From NCBI GenBank assembly GCA_028290705.1, contig JAQGJH010000115.1:49296-113295 (forward strand): a DNA stretch of 64,000 nt. The letters are read 5' to 3'. Made by a program: the position numbers and the translations under genes. The stretch comes from Hyphomicrobiales bacterium. Lineage in GTDB: Bacteria; Pseudomonadota; Alphaproteobacteria; Rhizobiales; Beijerinckiaceae. The notes under the pieces are model-generated. The model searched no databases. It saw only the letters and a list, made by a program, of their open reading frames with translations, and was not told the DNA's origin. Shown here one piece after another: positions 44,471 through 53,970 of the stretch. Each line of letters begins with the position of its first letter. Position 1 is the stretch's first letter.

Positions 44471-45676
44471 TCAGGAGTCCCTTGTTGATCGTCCACGCGA
44501 GACGATCGCTCCCGACGCCATGAGGCATAGGCCGATGAGGCCCAGCACGCCCGCCCCGCCCGTGACCGCGGCAATGAAGCCGCCGCCGATCGGCACCAGC
44601 ACCTGGCCGAGCCGGTTGCCGGTGATTCTCAGCGTCATGGCAGTGCCTCTCGCCTGCACGGGCACGAGATCGACGACTGCCGTAATGCTCAGCGTCGAGG
44701 CGACGCCGAGCCCGAGGCCCACGACTGCCGAGGCGATGTAAAGTCCCCAGACCGGCAGAGGCGCTGCGAGACACAAGAAGCCCACGCCGCCCAGCACCAT
44801 GCTGAGCACCGTCAGCCGGTTTCGTCCGACGATACGGATCAGGGAGGCATAACCGAGCCGGGATAGAATTGCGGCGGCGGATCGTATCGTGAGCATCATG
44901 CCGATCTGGCTGACGTCGATCTGGCGTTCCGCACCGAGAAGCGGCAGATAAACCGGCATGAGGTCCGACGCGGTAATGGTGACGACGCTCGCCGCCAGAA
45001 CGGCGAGAAGACCGCGGATCTTCAGGAGGTCTCGGACGCCGACGCGCTGGACGTCGCGAGGGGGGCGCCGCGACACATCGATCGGCCTCAGCGCGAAGCC
45101 CACCATGGTGGCCACGACTGCGCCCGCCGCCGCCAGCCCGAAGAGAAAGTGCGTGGGCGGAATGCTCGCGGCTCCGCCGATCCAGCCGATCAGAAGTGGG
45201 CCAAGCCCCTGTCCCAATGCCTGAGCGACCGTAAAATTGCCGAAGGCCACGTCGCGTCCACGCTCGCCGCCCGCGCGCACACAGAGCATCTGATGGCTGG
45301 CCATGATGTAGAGGTGACCCACGCCCAGCAGCAGCGTGAACGTCAGCAGCAGAAACGGATCGGCGGGCCAGACGTAAAAGCCGAATGCCGACATGGTAAT
45401 GAGCCCGGATCCGATCCACGCGGCGCGCGCATCATGTCCGCCATCGATGTAGCGCCCGACCGAAACGGCGAGGAAGACCGGCAGAAGCGCGAATGTTCCC
45501 GAAATGACGCCCAGCCAGACGATTGGAAGCTCGAGTTCCAGAACCCGGTAGGACGTCGTGACCCGCAGCATCGCCACGATGAACTGAATCATGAAAGAAT
45601 GGCAGATCAGCGGGATCAGGACCGAAGCATCGATATCGCTGGCTTGAGGTCCCGCCGGTTGACGTGTCCAGAACAA
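44471..45676 (-). CDS. MFS transporter
   Basis: 401 aa with about twelve hydrophobic helices. TTG 45676 is the likely start: AAGGAG (45684-45689) lies 7 nt upstream and no in-frame ATG is near. The loop motif VSVGRYIDGGHDAR sits after helix 2. The substrate is unknown. The deacetylase-like gene follows on the same strand. Divergent from the aspartate-dehydrogenase-like gene, from which it is separated by 138 nt. Confidence 0.87.
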   Translation of the reverse strand: MFWTRQPAGPQASDIDASVLIPLICHSFMIQFIVAMLRVTTSYRVLELELPIVWLGVISGTFALLPVFLAVSVGRYIDGGHDARAAWIGSGLITMSAFGFYVWPADPFLLLTFTLLLGVGHLYIMASHQMLCVRAGGERGRDVAFGNFTVAQALGQGLGPLLIGWIGGAASIPPTHFLFGLAAAGAVVATMVGFALRPIDVSRRPPRDVQRVGVRDLLKIRGLLAVLAASVVTITASDLMPVYLPLLGAERQIDVSQIGMMLTIRSAAAILSRLGYASLIRIVGRNRLTVLSMVLGGVGFLCLAAPLPVWGLYIASAVVGLGLGVASTLSITAVVDLVPVQARGTAMTLRITGNRLGQVLVPIGGGFIAAVTGGAGVLGLIGLCLMASGAIVSRGRSTRDS

Positions 45677-45814
45677 TCACCGCTCCTTCTTTTTTGTTGC
45701 ACGCAGAAGACCGGCCTTTTCTCCCGGATGCAAGCCCCCGCACGGCTCGTAACGGGGCGGATTGACGAATGCCTGCTTCCTCACGATGCTCGGTTCGATC
45801 ATCTGGGAGGTCTC

Positions 45815-46636
45815 ATGCCGAGTGCCACACGCCCGAAGCTACGCATCGCCCTGGCGGGGCTTGGAGCTGTCGGCATGAAGCTTGCGCGATCGCTCGACGA
45901 CGGCATCGAGGGCCTGGAACTCACGGCCGTGTCCGCACGTGACGTCTATGCCGCAAGGGAGCGCCTCGCCGACCTGCGCATCACGCCCGCGGTCTTGCCC
46001 ATCGACATGCTCGAACCGCATGCCGACGTCGTCGTCGAATGCGCACCCGCGGCTCTGCTTCGCGACATCGCGCGCCCGTTCCTCGAGAATGGCAAGACCG
46101 TCGTGATCCTCAGCGCCGGCGCACTGCTGACGAACATGGATCTGGTCGATCTCGCACAAGAGCATGGCGGGCGAATCGTCGTGCCGACCGGTGCGCTGCT
46201 CGGCCTCGATGCCGTGGCGGCAGCGGCTCAGGGCGAAATCCACTCCGTCACCATGGTGACGCGCAAGCCTGTGCGGGGCTTGCTCGGCGCACCCTTTCTT
46301 GAACAAAACGGCATTTCGATCGAAGATATCCGAGAGCCTTTGCGCATCTTCAGGGGCTCGCCCCGCGAGGCCGCCGTAGGCTTTCCCGCCAACCTCAATG
46401 TCGCCGTGGCCCTGGGGCTCGCAGGTATCGGGGTCGATCGCACGATCCTGGAAATCTGGGCCGATCCCGCGCTCGACCGCAACACGCATACGATCGAAGT
46501 CGACGCCGATTCGGCAAGCTTCAAGATGTCGATTGCCAACATCCCGAGTGAAAACCCGAAGACCGGCCGCATCACGGCGCTTTCGGTCGTTGCATGTTTG
46601 CGCAAGATGGTCGCACCGCTGAGCGTCGGGACCTGA
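45815..46636 (+). CDS. Aspartate dehydrogenase-like protein (NadX-type)
   Basis: 273 aa from ATG 45815, with GGGAGG 4 nt upstream. The NAD-binding GLGAVGMKLARSLDDG is near residue 14. The family signature NIPSENPKTGRITALS is close to the C-terminus, and GALLGLDAV near residue 126 matches the catalytic domain. It should interconvert L-aspartate or a related amino acid and its imino or oxo acid with NAD(P). Aspartate dehydrogenases in catabolic operons often act on other amino or iminodicarboxylates. It is followed 15 nt on by the RraA-like gene. Confidence 0.85.
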   Translation: MPSATRPKLRIALAGLGAVGMKLARSLDDGIEGLELTAVSARDVYAARERLADLRITPAVLPIDMLEPHADVVVECAPAALLRDIARPFLENGKTVVILSAGALLTNMDLVDLAQEHGGRIVVPTGALLGLDAVAAAAQGEIHSVTMVTRKPVRGLLGAPFLEQNGISIEDIREPLRIFRGSPREAAVGFPANLNVAVALGLAGIGVDRTILEIWADPALDRNTHTIEVDADSASFKMSIANIPSENPKTGRITALSVVACLRKMVAPLSVGT

Positions 46637-46651
46637 GACTTCGGAGCCATC

Positions 46652-47326
46652 ATGACAGAGATCGACAAAGCCGACATCCGCAAGCGTTTCCTCCAGGTCG
46701 ACACATCCAATGTGGCCGATGTCCTCGACGAGATGGGTTTGCCGAATCAAGGACTGGCCGCAGACTTTTCCCCGTTTCCATTCGATGCAGGCCGGATTGC
46801 AGGATTCGCCTACACGATCCGCGGTCAGATGACACCTTTTCCGCTTGGAGGGGATGCCGAGAAAATGCAGGCTTGCCAGGGGATCGGCAGCCACGACCTT
46901 TCCGTATGGAGCGGCGATGGAGACGGGATTTGCTATTTTGGCGAGCTCATCGCGCTCGGCATGAAGGAGCGAGGCTGCGTCGGTGCGCTCGTCGATGGAG
47001 GCATCCGCGACGTGCGATGGCTGGGCCACCACAAGTTTCCCGTATACGCCCGCTATCGCACGCCCGTGCAGTCGATCGGCAGATGGAAGGTGAATGGCTG
47101 GCAGGTTCCGGTAAGCCTCCGCGGCGCGACCGCGAAACTCGTGACCAGCAACCCGGGTGACTTCATCCTCGGTGACGAGGACGGGGTGATCGTCATCCCA
47201 TCAGCAGTGCTTCGCGACGTGCTCCTGCGTGCCGAAAGCCTGACACGCAAGGAGGTCGACATTCGGACCGCGCTCCGCAATGGCATGTCGCTTGCGGAGG
47301 CGCTTGAGAAATTCGGTCACGTCTGA
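46652..47326 (+). CDS. RraA-family protein, oxo-acid aldolase-like
   Basis: 224 aa. VDGGIRDVRWLGHHKFPVYA near residue 114 is the RraA/HMG aldolase metal and substrate motif. In proteobacteria with catabolic neighbours this family acts as 4-hydroxy-4-methyl-2-oxoglutarate/4-carboxy-4-hydroxy-2-oxoadipate aldolase or oxaloacetate decarboxylase. The alternative, RNase E inhibitor RraA, is less likely. With the dehydrogenase upstream, a C4-C6 oxo-acid product could be cleaved. Start ATG 46652; 15 nt separate it from the upstream gene. Confidence 0.87.
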   Translation: MTEIDKADIRKRFLQVDTSNVADVLDEMGLPNQGLAADFSPFPFDAGRIAGFAYTIRGQMTPFPLGGDAEKMQACQGIGSHDLSVWSGDGDGICYFGELIALGMKERGCVGALVDGGIRDVRWLGHHKFPVYARYRTPVQSIGRWKVNGWQVPVSLRGATAKLVTSNPGDFILGDEDGVIVIPSAVLRDVLLRAESLTRKEVDIRTALRNGMSLAEALEKFGHV

Positions 47327-47348
47327 CGTCTTGAGCAGCCCTTCCCGG

Positions 47349-48698
47349 TTACCGGGCGATGCGCAATGCCAGCAATTGGGTGGCGATGGATTTGAACGTG
47401 CTCGAGAGCTGAACGGCATCGGACGCATCGAAGAAGCGATCCGAGCCGGAAGCGCAGGTTTGCAGCATGTTCTTGACGCCGATGTCGGTCACTTCAAAGG
47501 CAATGGAGAAGATGGTAATTCCCGACTCCTTGATGTTCCGGCAGAGATCGGCTGTCAATTTATCGGCAAGCGTTCTGTTGTTGCCGTTGTGGGTCGGATA
47601 ATTCGGCGACAGCGTATTCACCCCGTCGGTCATGAGGATCAGATAGCGATTGGTGACCCGCGACGGATCGGCGCCGTCATCGAACGGCTCCCCGGGCGAC
47701 AACGTGCGCCAGCCCCACACGAGACCGGACGGCATGTAGGTTTCATCGGAGGCGGCCAGCGAGTTAATCGTCTTGATCAACTGCCCCTTGTTCGATGAAA
47801 GTGGCTGCACTGCCACGTTACACGACGTGTTCATCAGCCCTGGAATGCGGGTGACATATTGCCCGTCCAGCGTGTCGAGCGGGGAATTGCGTGAACCCAC
47901 GCAGCCGTTCCACTTGTAATTGGTCGTCTTGTCGCCGCACGTCGTGACGGACTGGCCGTATTCCTTCTCGCAAACCGTCGACTTGGATTCGTAAGGAATG
48001 CCATCCGAATATTTGGTGCTCGTCGTGGTCTTGCAATTATATTCGCGGATCACCGGTTTCGAAGTCGTGCAGGTATACTTCGTCACCGAGTAATCGTCGG
48101 GGACTGACAACCAGCTCTGCGACCGAACCCCGAGACCAACGTTGACGTAGCGGGCAAACGGCACGATCGAGAACTTCACCTGGTCGTTGCGCTTCAGATT
48201 GGTGAACATCGTGTTGATCATCTCGGCCGACGAAGCCTTGAGCGCCGTCAGCCGATTTCCCTTCATCGAACCCGTCACGTCCAGCGCGAGTGCAATGTGC
48301 AGGTTGGCGTCATTGCCGCGCACCACTTCCGAAAACGACCGGATAGGAAACTGCGAGAAGCCGAGAACGCGGCTGATCGTCGACGGCACTGTCACGAGCG
48401 CTTCCGTGCGAAAGACTTCGTAGGGTTCCGTCTTCGCGACAAATGCCTTGAACTCGTTGACCATCGCCTGACCACGGTAGTTCGCCGCGAAAGCCTTTTG
48501 AGCGGCGGCAAAGCGATCGCCGGTTTCCAGTTGGCCCCCGGCCAACGCGGCCGCATCGAGCGCATGGCCCAGATCGCCCTTGACGCTGTTGGCCCTCGAC
48601 ATGTCGACTGCAAGTCCAACCATCCCGAAAGCCACGAGCGACGCAACTGAGAACAGGATCGCGACGCCTCCCGATTCATTCCGCCAGAAAGTCTTCAT
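47349..48698 (-). CDS. TadG-like protein with von Willebrand A domain
   Basis: 449 aa. An N-terminal helix (GGVAILFSVASLVAFGMVGL) with the TadE/TadG start (FWRNESGG) is followed by a vWA domain. Its MIDAS is LALDVTGSMKGNR near residue 137 and LILMTDG near 355. A Cys/Thr-rich insert of about 70 residues (about 208-285) carries several cysteines (YTCTTSK, EYNCKTT, STVCEKE, TTCGDK, NGCVG) and could form disulfides outside the cell. TadG proteins are minor pseudopilins or adaptor proteins of Tad/Flp pili. No other tad gene is in the window. Confidence 0.87.
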   Translation of the reverse strand: MKTFWRNESGGVAILFSVASLVAFGMVGLAVDMSRANSVKGDLGHALDAAALAGGQLETGDRFAAAQKAFAANYRGQAMVNEFKAFVAKTEPYEVFRTEALVTVPSTISRVLGFSQFPIRSFSEVVRGNDANLHIALALDVTGSMKGNRLTALKASSAEMINTMFTNLKRNDQVKFSIVPFARYVNVGLGVRSQSWLSVPDDYSVTKYTCTTSKPVIREYNCKTTTSTKYSDGIPYESKSTVCEKEYGQSVTTCGDKTTNYKWNGCVGSRNSPLDTLDGQYVTRIPGLMNTSCNVAVQPLSSNKGQLIKTINSLAASDETYMPSGLVWGWRTLSPGEPFDDGADPSRVTNRYLILMTDGVNTLSPNYPTHNGNNRTLADKLTADLCRNIKESGITIFSIAFEVTDIGVKNMLQTCASGSDRFFDASDAVQLSSTFKSIATQLLALRIAR

Positions 48699-48819
48699 TG
48701 CTTCAGCCCCGTTGTCTTGACTCTAGGCTGGGCTTAAAGAGCTAAACGATAGTAAAATCGAAGAACAACGCCGTGCGTTCGCAAGTAATGTAATTAACCG
48801 CGAATTGCGAAGCTCAAGT

Positions 48820-48842
48820 ATAAGGCTATAGCTTGGCCTTAT
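48820..48842. repeat. Inverted repeat in the 48699-48927 divergent gap
   Basis: ATAAGGC (48820-48826) and GCCTTAT (48836-48842) make a perfect 7-bp stem with a 9-nt loop. The 229-nt gap between the tadG-like gene and the 48928 gene is AT-rich and holds both promoters. A TTAACC half site for CtrA is present at about 48794 but no complete box. Confidence 0.4.
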
Positions 48843-48927
48843 TGCGCAGTACCGCAGGATTCAGCTTTGCTCGCCGCTAAGGAAGTGTTTTTAATTTGAG
48901 CGTTATCATGAGCTTGAGAGGCTCGTG

Positions 48928-49428
48928 ATGCAACCTTCATTGGTGTCCCAATATCGTCGATTGGCCACTGCTCGCCAGCAGTGCGGCTATCGCTATTGGG
49001 ACATGCTTTGGGAAAGCGTCGTCTTCCGGTTCGCTCTCGTGTTCACGGTCAGCCTCACGGTCGGCCTGACGGTGCTGTTGCTGCCGTTCCACAACTTGAA
49101 GATCGGAAGTTTCGGCGAGAGGTCAGATCCCAAGGCGGTCGCCGTGCCGGAGTGGAACATTCCAGCCACCATCCACATCGGCGAAATGCGTCGAGGCCTG
49201 TCGTCTCCCGTCACCATCGAAGTCAAGCAGCACGAAGCTGCGCCGACGGCGCCGGCCGCTTCGGAGCATGCCGCCACAGGCCGCCCGATCGAAGTCTGGC
49301 CCGGCGGATGGCAGAACATGGTGGCAAGAGGCAACGGACGATTCCGATGCTGGGGCTCGAACGTGCAGATCTGGAGCCTGGATCTCCTGCGGCCCTACGC
49401 GCATCTGCACTGTCCCACTCTTACGTGA
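48928..49428 (+). CDS. Membrane-anchored hypothetical protein
   Basis: 166 aa from ATG 48928 (an upstream GTG at 48925 is adjacent). One transmembrane segment (about 32-53, FALVFTVSLTVGLTVLLLPF) separates a short cytoplasmic N-terminus from a periplasmic region of about 110 residues without a known domain. Pro/Ala-rich text around residue 105 links to a C-terminal block with two Cys (RFRCWGSN, HLHCPT). Function unknown. Divergent from the tadG-like gene and convergent with the GGDEF-EAL gene. Confidence 0.6.
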   Translation: MQPSLVSQYRRLATARQQCGYRYWDMLWESVVFRFALVFTVSLTVGLTVLLLPFHNLKIGSFGERSDPKAVAVPEWNIPATIHIGEMRRGLSSPVTIEVKQHEAAPTAPAASEHAATGRPIEVWPGGWQNMVARGNGRFRCWGSNVQIWSLDLLRPYAHLHCPTLT

Positions 49429-49460
49429 CACGCACGAGCGTTGGGTCGAAGGCTCGACGC

Positions 49461-51626
49461 TCAAGCGACCCTGCCGAACCGCGAAGACGCAGCGAAAAAC
49501 GACGCAGCATCTTTCGGCGGAATGGCCTTTGAAATGTAATAGCCTTGCGCCGACGTGCATCCCATCTTGCTCAGCCTCTCATACTGCTCCTTCGTCTCGA
49601 CCCCCTCCGCCACGACGCTTTTCCCGAGTTGCAGACCGAGATGCAGAATGGCCTCGAGAATCGAAGCATCCGCGGGCGCGTGCAAGAACCTTTGCACGAA
49701 TGTTTTGTCGATCTTGATCGTATCGACCGGGAAGTCTCTCAGGTGAATCAGCGACGCATAGCCCGTTCCGAAATCGTCGATGGCGACCCGCAGTCCCATC
49801 TCGCGCAGATGCCGCATCTGCCGGTAGGCTGGCCCCGTCTCATCGGTCAGCAGAACCCCTTCGGTAATTTCGATCTCGAACATGGACGGCTTCAGGCCAT
49901 GGGCCGAGATCTGTTGAAGCAGATCGTCCGTGAAGCGCGGGTCCTGCAACTGCCTTGGACAGAGATTGATGGCGATATGCCCAAATTCAGCACCTTGGTC
50001 GCACCATTGTCGCGCCTGCATGAGCGACCGTTGGATGACAAAGCGCCCGATCCGGCGCGACAGTTCCGGATCGTCGAAGGCCGCGCTGAAGGCGCTTGCC
50101 GCGAGATAGCGGTCATCCTGCAGACGCCAGCGCAACAGCGCTTCAAACCCTGAGAGCGAACCGTCCGCCAGGACGATTTTCGGTTGGTAGTGCAAGTCAA
50201 GTTGCCCCGCATCGAGCGCCTGACCGATGTTCTTGACCGTTGTGACGCGCAAATCGGATGCGAGTTTCATGACCGGCTCGAACACACGGAACCTGTTCTT
50301 GCCGGCTCCTTTGGCTGCATACAAAGCCATGTCGGCACGGCTGAATAATTCGTCTGGATCAAGCTCCGCTTCATCCTCGAAGGAGGCAATGCCTATGGAC
50401 GCGCCAAGCTGGAAGGATTGATTGCCCCAGCAGACGGGTTGCCGCATGCGATCGACAATCCTTTCGGCCAGGACTTCAATCTCGGCCCGCCCAAGACAGG
50501 TGCGCGTCAGCACGGCAAATTCATCGCCTCCGACCCGCGACACGAGGTCTGCATCGAGGCAGACGTCTCGAAGTCGAGCGGCCATGTGCTTCAGGCATTC
50601 ATCGCCCATGGCATGCCCAAATGTATCGTTGATTTGCTTGAAGCCGTCGAGATCAACCAGAATGAGGGTGGCCTGGCCAGAGGCGGCGATGTCCGACAGG
50701 GCGGTCTGAAAGCGACTTCGGTTGGCGAGGCCGGTGAGCACATCACATTCCGCGAGATAAAGCGTCCGGTCGGCAAGCGCCTTCTCTTCGGTAATGTCCT
50801 GCTTCATGCCGAAAATGCGCACCGCCCGACCGTTCTCTGACTCAACCGTCGCGGTGAGACGCATCCACCTGCGCTTGCCCGTCGTCGTCACGATGCGGGC
50901 TTCCATTTTGAAGCCCGTACGATTGCGAATGGCTTCCGCTCGAAGCCGCATCATTTCGCTGGCGCTCTCCGGCTCATAATACTGGAGCGTCTCCGGGCGC
51001 GTGATCGCCGAGCCTCTGGGCAGTTCGAACATGTCGTAGACGCCGTCCGTCCAGGCGAGCGTTTCATTGTCCAGATCGCATTCCCAAACGCCGATCTTCG
51101 CGACTTCGGATGATCGCTCGAAAATCTTGCGATGGTGAGCAAGCGCCTTACCCTGCTCGGCGATCATCCTTGCATGAGCCCTCAGCGAGCGGCGCTGGCG
51201 CAGCAGCGCACTGATCAGAGCAGCGTAACCAGTGAAAACACCGGCATTGGAAGACTGGCAGAAGTCGCCGCACACGCCAGCGAGAAGAAGCAATCCCTCG
51301 CGAGACTCCTCTCCAGGCAAGCGAATGGCCGCATGGCATTCGACGGAGGAGGTCTGACACGCCACCAAGACGGGCGACATCGAAGTCACGCAGTCACGCA
51401 GGAGCGCCACCCGGACGTCATTGAACAGGTCCCCGTCTTGTCCGAGGGCGTCGACGATCACATCCTCGTCTGCGCAATCTGAAAGCAGCGCCGCCAGGCG
51501 CGCGCCGGATGCAATGCAGAGAGCCTGCAAGCCTGCCCGGATCTCCGCTGCTGCGTACAAGCTCGACGAAGGCTGAAGCTGATCGTCGACACGATGGTTC
51601 ATTTCAGGAGTCTTTCGGCTCGGCAT
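49461..51626 (-). CDS. PAS-GGDEF-EAL cyclic-di-GMP protein
   Basis: 721 aa from ATG 51626 (ATG 51602 possible). Residues about 25-160 form an N-terminal GAF-like region rich in Cys. A PAS domain follows (about 175-290; WECDLDNETLAWTDGVYDMF). GGDEF is intact (SRVGGDEFAVL near 372). EAL is intact (SGFEALLRW near 508; IDDFGTGYASLIHL near 635). It could make and break cyclic-di-GMP; one activity is often dominant. No transmembrane segment, so it senses a cytoplasmic signal. No operon partner. Confidence 0.93.
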   Translation of the reverse strand: MPSRKTPEMNHRVDDQLQPSSSLYAAAEIRAGLQALCIASGARLAALLSDCADEDVIVDALGQDGDLFNDVRVALLRDCVTSMSPVLVACQTSSVECHAAIRLPGEESREGLLLLAGVCGDFCQSSNAGVFTGYAALISALLRQRRSLRAHARMIAEQGKALAHHRKIFERSSEVAKIGVWECDLDNETLAWTDGVYDMFELPRGSAITRPETLQYYEPESASEMMRLRAEAIRNRTGFKMEARIVTTTGKRRWMRLTATVESENGRAVRIFGMKQDITEEKALADRTLYLAECDVLTGLANRSRFQTALSDIAASGQATLILVDLDGFKQINDTFGHAMGDECLKHMAARLRDVCLDADLVSRVGGDEFAVLTRTCLGRAEIEVLAERIVDRMRQPVCWGNQSFQLGASIGIASFEDEAELDPDELFSRADMALYAAKGAGKNRFRVFEPVMKLASDLRVTTVKNIGQALDAGQLDLHYQPKIVLADGSLSGFEALLRWRLQDDRYLAASAFSAAFDDPELSRRIGRFVIQRSLMQARQWCDQGAEFGHIAINLCPRQLQDPRFTDDLLQQISAHGLKPSMFEIEITEGVLLTDETGPAYRQMRHLREMGLRVAIDDFGTGYASLIHLRDFPVDTIKIDKTFVQRFLHAPADASILEAILHLGLQLGKSVVAEGVETKEQYERLSKMGCTSAQGYYISKAIPPKDAASFFAASSRFGRVA

Positions 51627-51766
51627 AGGTACGAAACAAGACGTTAGGACGCAGCCAATTAAGCAAAGGTATCGCTCGGCGCCAGTTCATCGAATCTGGC
51701 TTTGGCTTTGCCGCTCGCGATCACCGCGTGTAGATCTCGACGGCTGTTGCAACACAGAGGATGCAC

Positions 51767-52774
51767 ATGGGTCAGGCAGCAACCTTAAGCTTGAATTTGG
51801 GCATGAGCCTGGCCTGGCTTGGCTTCGCATCATGGGGCGCGCTGGCGCTTTGGTTTCGGCAACCAGCCGGTCCGCAGCTTCTGCTGCCCGCCCTCTGGTC
51901 GATCGGCGCGATCCTCATCCTGGTGTATTTCATCTGCGGCCAGCGCAGGAACGCCGTCCTCTGCATGATCCTGCTCGCCGCGACCCTGATGGTGTGGTGG
52001 AGCAGCTTGCGGCCTCGCGCCGACGCCAACTGGTCGCCAGACGTTGCACGCATGCCAACGGCGGATATTGGGACCGATCGGCTGACGATCGAAAACGTTC
52101 GGAACTTCACGTGGCGATCGGACGCCGACTTCACCGAACGATGGGAACGACGCACATACCAATTTTCGGACGTGACGGGTGCGGATCTCTTCCTGTCATA
52201 CTGGATGGGAGACGCCATCGCCCACGCCATCTTGAGCTTCAGCTTTGCTGACGGGCGACAACTTGCCTGGTCTATTGAAGTGCGGCGACAGGCTGGCGAG
52301 GATTATTCAGCGCTCGCCGGGTTCTTCAGACACAATGAAGTCGTCATGGTTGCGGCGGATGAGCGCGATGTCGTCAAAGTCCGCGCCACGGTACGCCAGG
52401 AAGACGTGCGTCTCTACAGGCTCGACATACGCGCCGAAACCGCCCAACGTCTGCTCCGGGCCTACGCGAACGAGGCCAACGAACTCGCCGCGACGCCGCG
52501 CTTCTACAATACTCTTCTGACGAATTGCACCACGGTCGTCTATCGCCTGGCAAAGCAGCTGGACCCGGCAATCACTCTCGATCCACGCATGGTCCTGTCC
52601 GGATACTTGCCCTCATACCTCTATGATCACGACTTTCTGGATCGCAGGCTGCCCCTCGCGAAACTCGTCGAACGCTCCCGCATCGCCCCAAGAACGCCGG
52701 GGGCCGAGGACGACCCGGAGTTTTCGCAGCGTATCCGAGTGGGCGTGCCCGACCCGAGATCGGCAGATCATTGA
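51767..52774 (+). CDS. DUF4105-domain membrane protein
   Basis: 335 aa from ATG 51767, with CAGAGG 6 nt upstream. Three N-terminal hydrophobic helices (about 8-80) precede a soluble DUF4105 region (also called Lnb N-terminal periplasmic domain, about 120-290). FYNTLLTNCTTVVYRLAKQL near residue 245 is the conserved Cys-containing motif of the family. Members lie near envelope or lipoprotein genes, and a role in proteolysis or acyl transfer has been suggested on fold grounds. Substrate unknown. Divergent from the EAL gene. Confidence 0.82.
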   Translation: MGQAATLSLNLGMSLAWLGFASWGALALWFRQPAGPQLLLPALWSIGAILILVYFICGQRRNAVLCMILLAATLMVWWSSLRPRADANWSPDVARMPTADIGTDRLTIENVRNFTWRSDADFTERWERRTYQFSDVTGADLFLSYWMGDAIAHAILSFSFADGRQLAWSIEVRRQAGEDYSALAGFFRHNEVVMVAADERDVVKVRATVRQEDVRLYRLDIRAETAQRLLRAYANEANELAATPRFYNTLLTNCTTVVYRLAKQLDPAITLDPRMVLSGYLPSYLYDHDFLDRRLPLAKLVERSRIAPRTPGAEDDPEFSQRIRVGVPDPRSADH

Positions 52775-52865
52775 TCCGAAATGGGCGACCAAACCGGGAT
52801 GTCGAAGTGCATGACCCATCGATGTTCCTGCGCAAACCTCGTCGCCGGCCATGCACATGGGCGTC

Positions 52866-53924
52866 TCAGTTGGCGCGTCCCAGCGCCTGCTTCAGCCCCT
52901 GCACGACGTCGGGCGAGGATGTATAAAGTTCGTCCACCATCTTCTTCATGCTCTCGCCGGTGGTCACATTGACGTCGATGTTCATCTTCGCGGCATCGTC
53001 ACGCAATTCCTGGCTCTCGAGCGCCGCCACGAAGGCCTTCTGGAGGATCTCGAGCCGATCCTTCGGAAGGCCCGGAGGCGTCGCGTAGGGACGACCCAGA
53101 TCGTTCTGCGCATAGAGAACACGCAGAACCTGGCGTTCCGTATCGTTTCGAGCCAGAGAATACATTGACGGAACACCTGCGGCATTGAGTTCGGGATCGC
53201 CTTTCACATCCTCCTGCGCCAGCATGACCCCGAACATGTCGCCGCTGAGCAGCGTCGGATATTGCACCTTCAGGGTCGACCAGCCGATGCCGCAAATGCC
53301 CTGCACCTCGCCGCGCTCAATGGCTGCGCCAACCTCACGCGTCCCCTTATAACCGGGGATCAGATTGAACTTCACGCCCAGCAGGTTCTTTTCGACCGTC
53401 GGAAAGTCCACGACCTGGCTGCCGGTCGTGGTGCCGCCAAGTGTGAGAGTTTTCGAGCGCAACTCCTCGAGCGTTTTGATCCCCGTGTCCTTGCGCACCA
53501 TGCAGACCGACGCTTCGATCTTGGCATTGCCGACATATCCGAAGACGCTGGGATCGACCGGCCGCGGGCCCGAGTTCAGAAGCGGATCGATCAGGACGCT
53601 GGGGAAGAAAGTCGCGATGAATGTCCCGTCCTTCGGTGCATTGTTGACCATGTGGCGCGCCACGATCTGGCCGCCCGCGCCCGGCATGTTGGCAACCACC
53701 ACGCTCGGCTTGCCGGGAATATGCGCGCCGATGTGCCGCGCGATCAGACGGGCATAGGTATCGAGCCCGCCACCCGTCGCCGCCCCGACACCGATCGTCA
53801 GGGTCTTGTTCTGGTAGAATGGCGCCGGCTCCTGCGCATGCGTCGAATGCGTGCCCGCAGCGACGAAGAAGCCGGCGAGCAGCATCCCGGAGCGAAGGTT
53901 TGTCTTTGATCCTGACAGGTTCAT
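52866..53924 (-). CDS. Bug/TctC-type periplasmic solute-binding protein
   Basis: 352 aa. Signal peptide NLRSGMLLAGFFVAAGTHST is cleaved near HAQEP. Mature part: FYQNKTLTIGVGAATGGGLD and IPGKPSVVVANMPGAGG. It is the last gene of a leftward operon with two alpha/beta hydrolases and an amidohydrolase, 46 nt after the previous gene. Its ligand is therefore probably an ester, lactone or carboxylate handled by those enzymes. No permease is present. Confidence 0.88.
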   Translation of the reverse strand: MNLSGSKTNLRSGMLLAGFFVAAGTHSTHAQEPAPFYQNKTLTIGVGAATGGGLDTYARLIARHIGAHIPGKPSVVVANMPGAGGQIVARHMVNNAPKDGTFIATFFPSVLIDPLLNSGPRPVDPSVFGYVGNAKIEASVCMVRKDTGIKTLEELRSKTLTLGGTTTGSQVVDFPTVEKNLLGVKFNLIPGYKGTREVGAAIERGEVQGICGIGWSTLKVQYPTLLSGDMFGVMLAQEDVKGDPELNAAGVPSMYSLARNDTERQVLRVLYAQNDLGRPYATPPGLPKDRLEILQKAFVAALESQELRDDAAKMNIDVNVTTGESMKKMVDELYTSSPDVVQGLKQALGRAN

Positions 53925-53970
53925 TGCGTTTTCTCCCTATGCCTGATGGCGCCTTGTGGCGCTTCGATTG

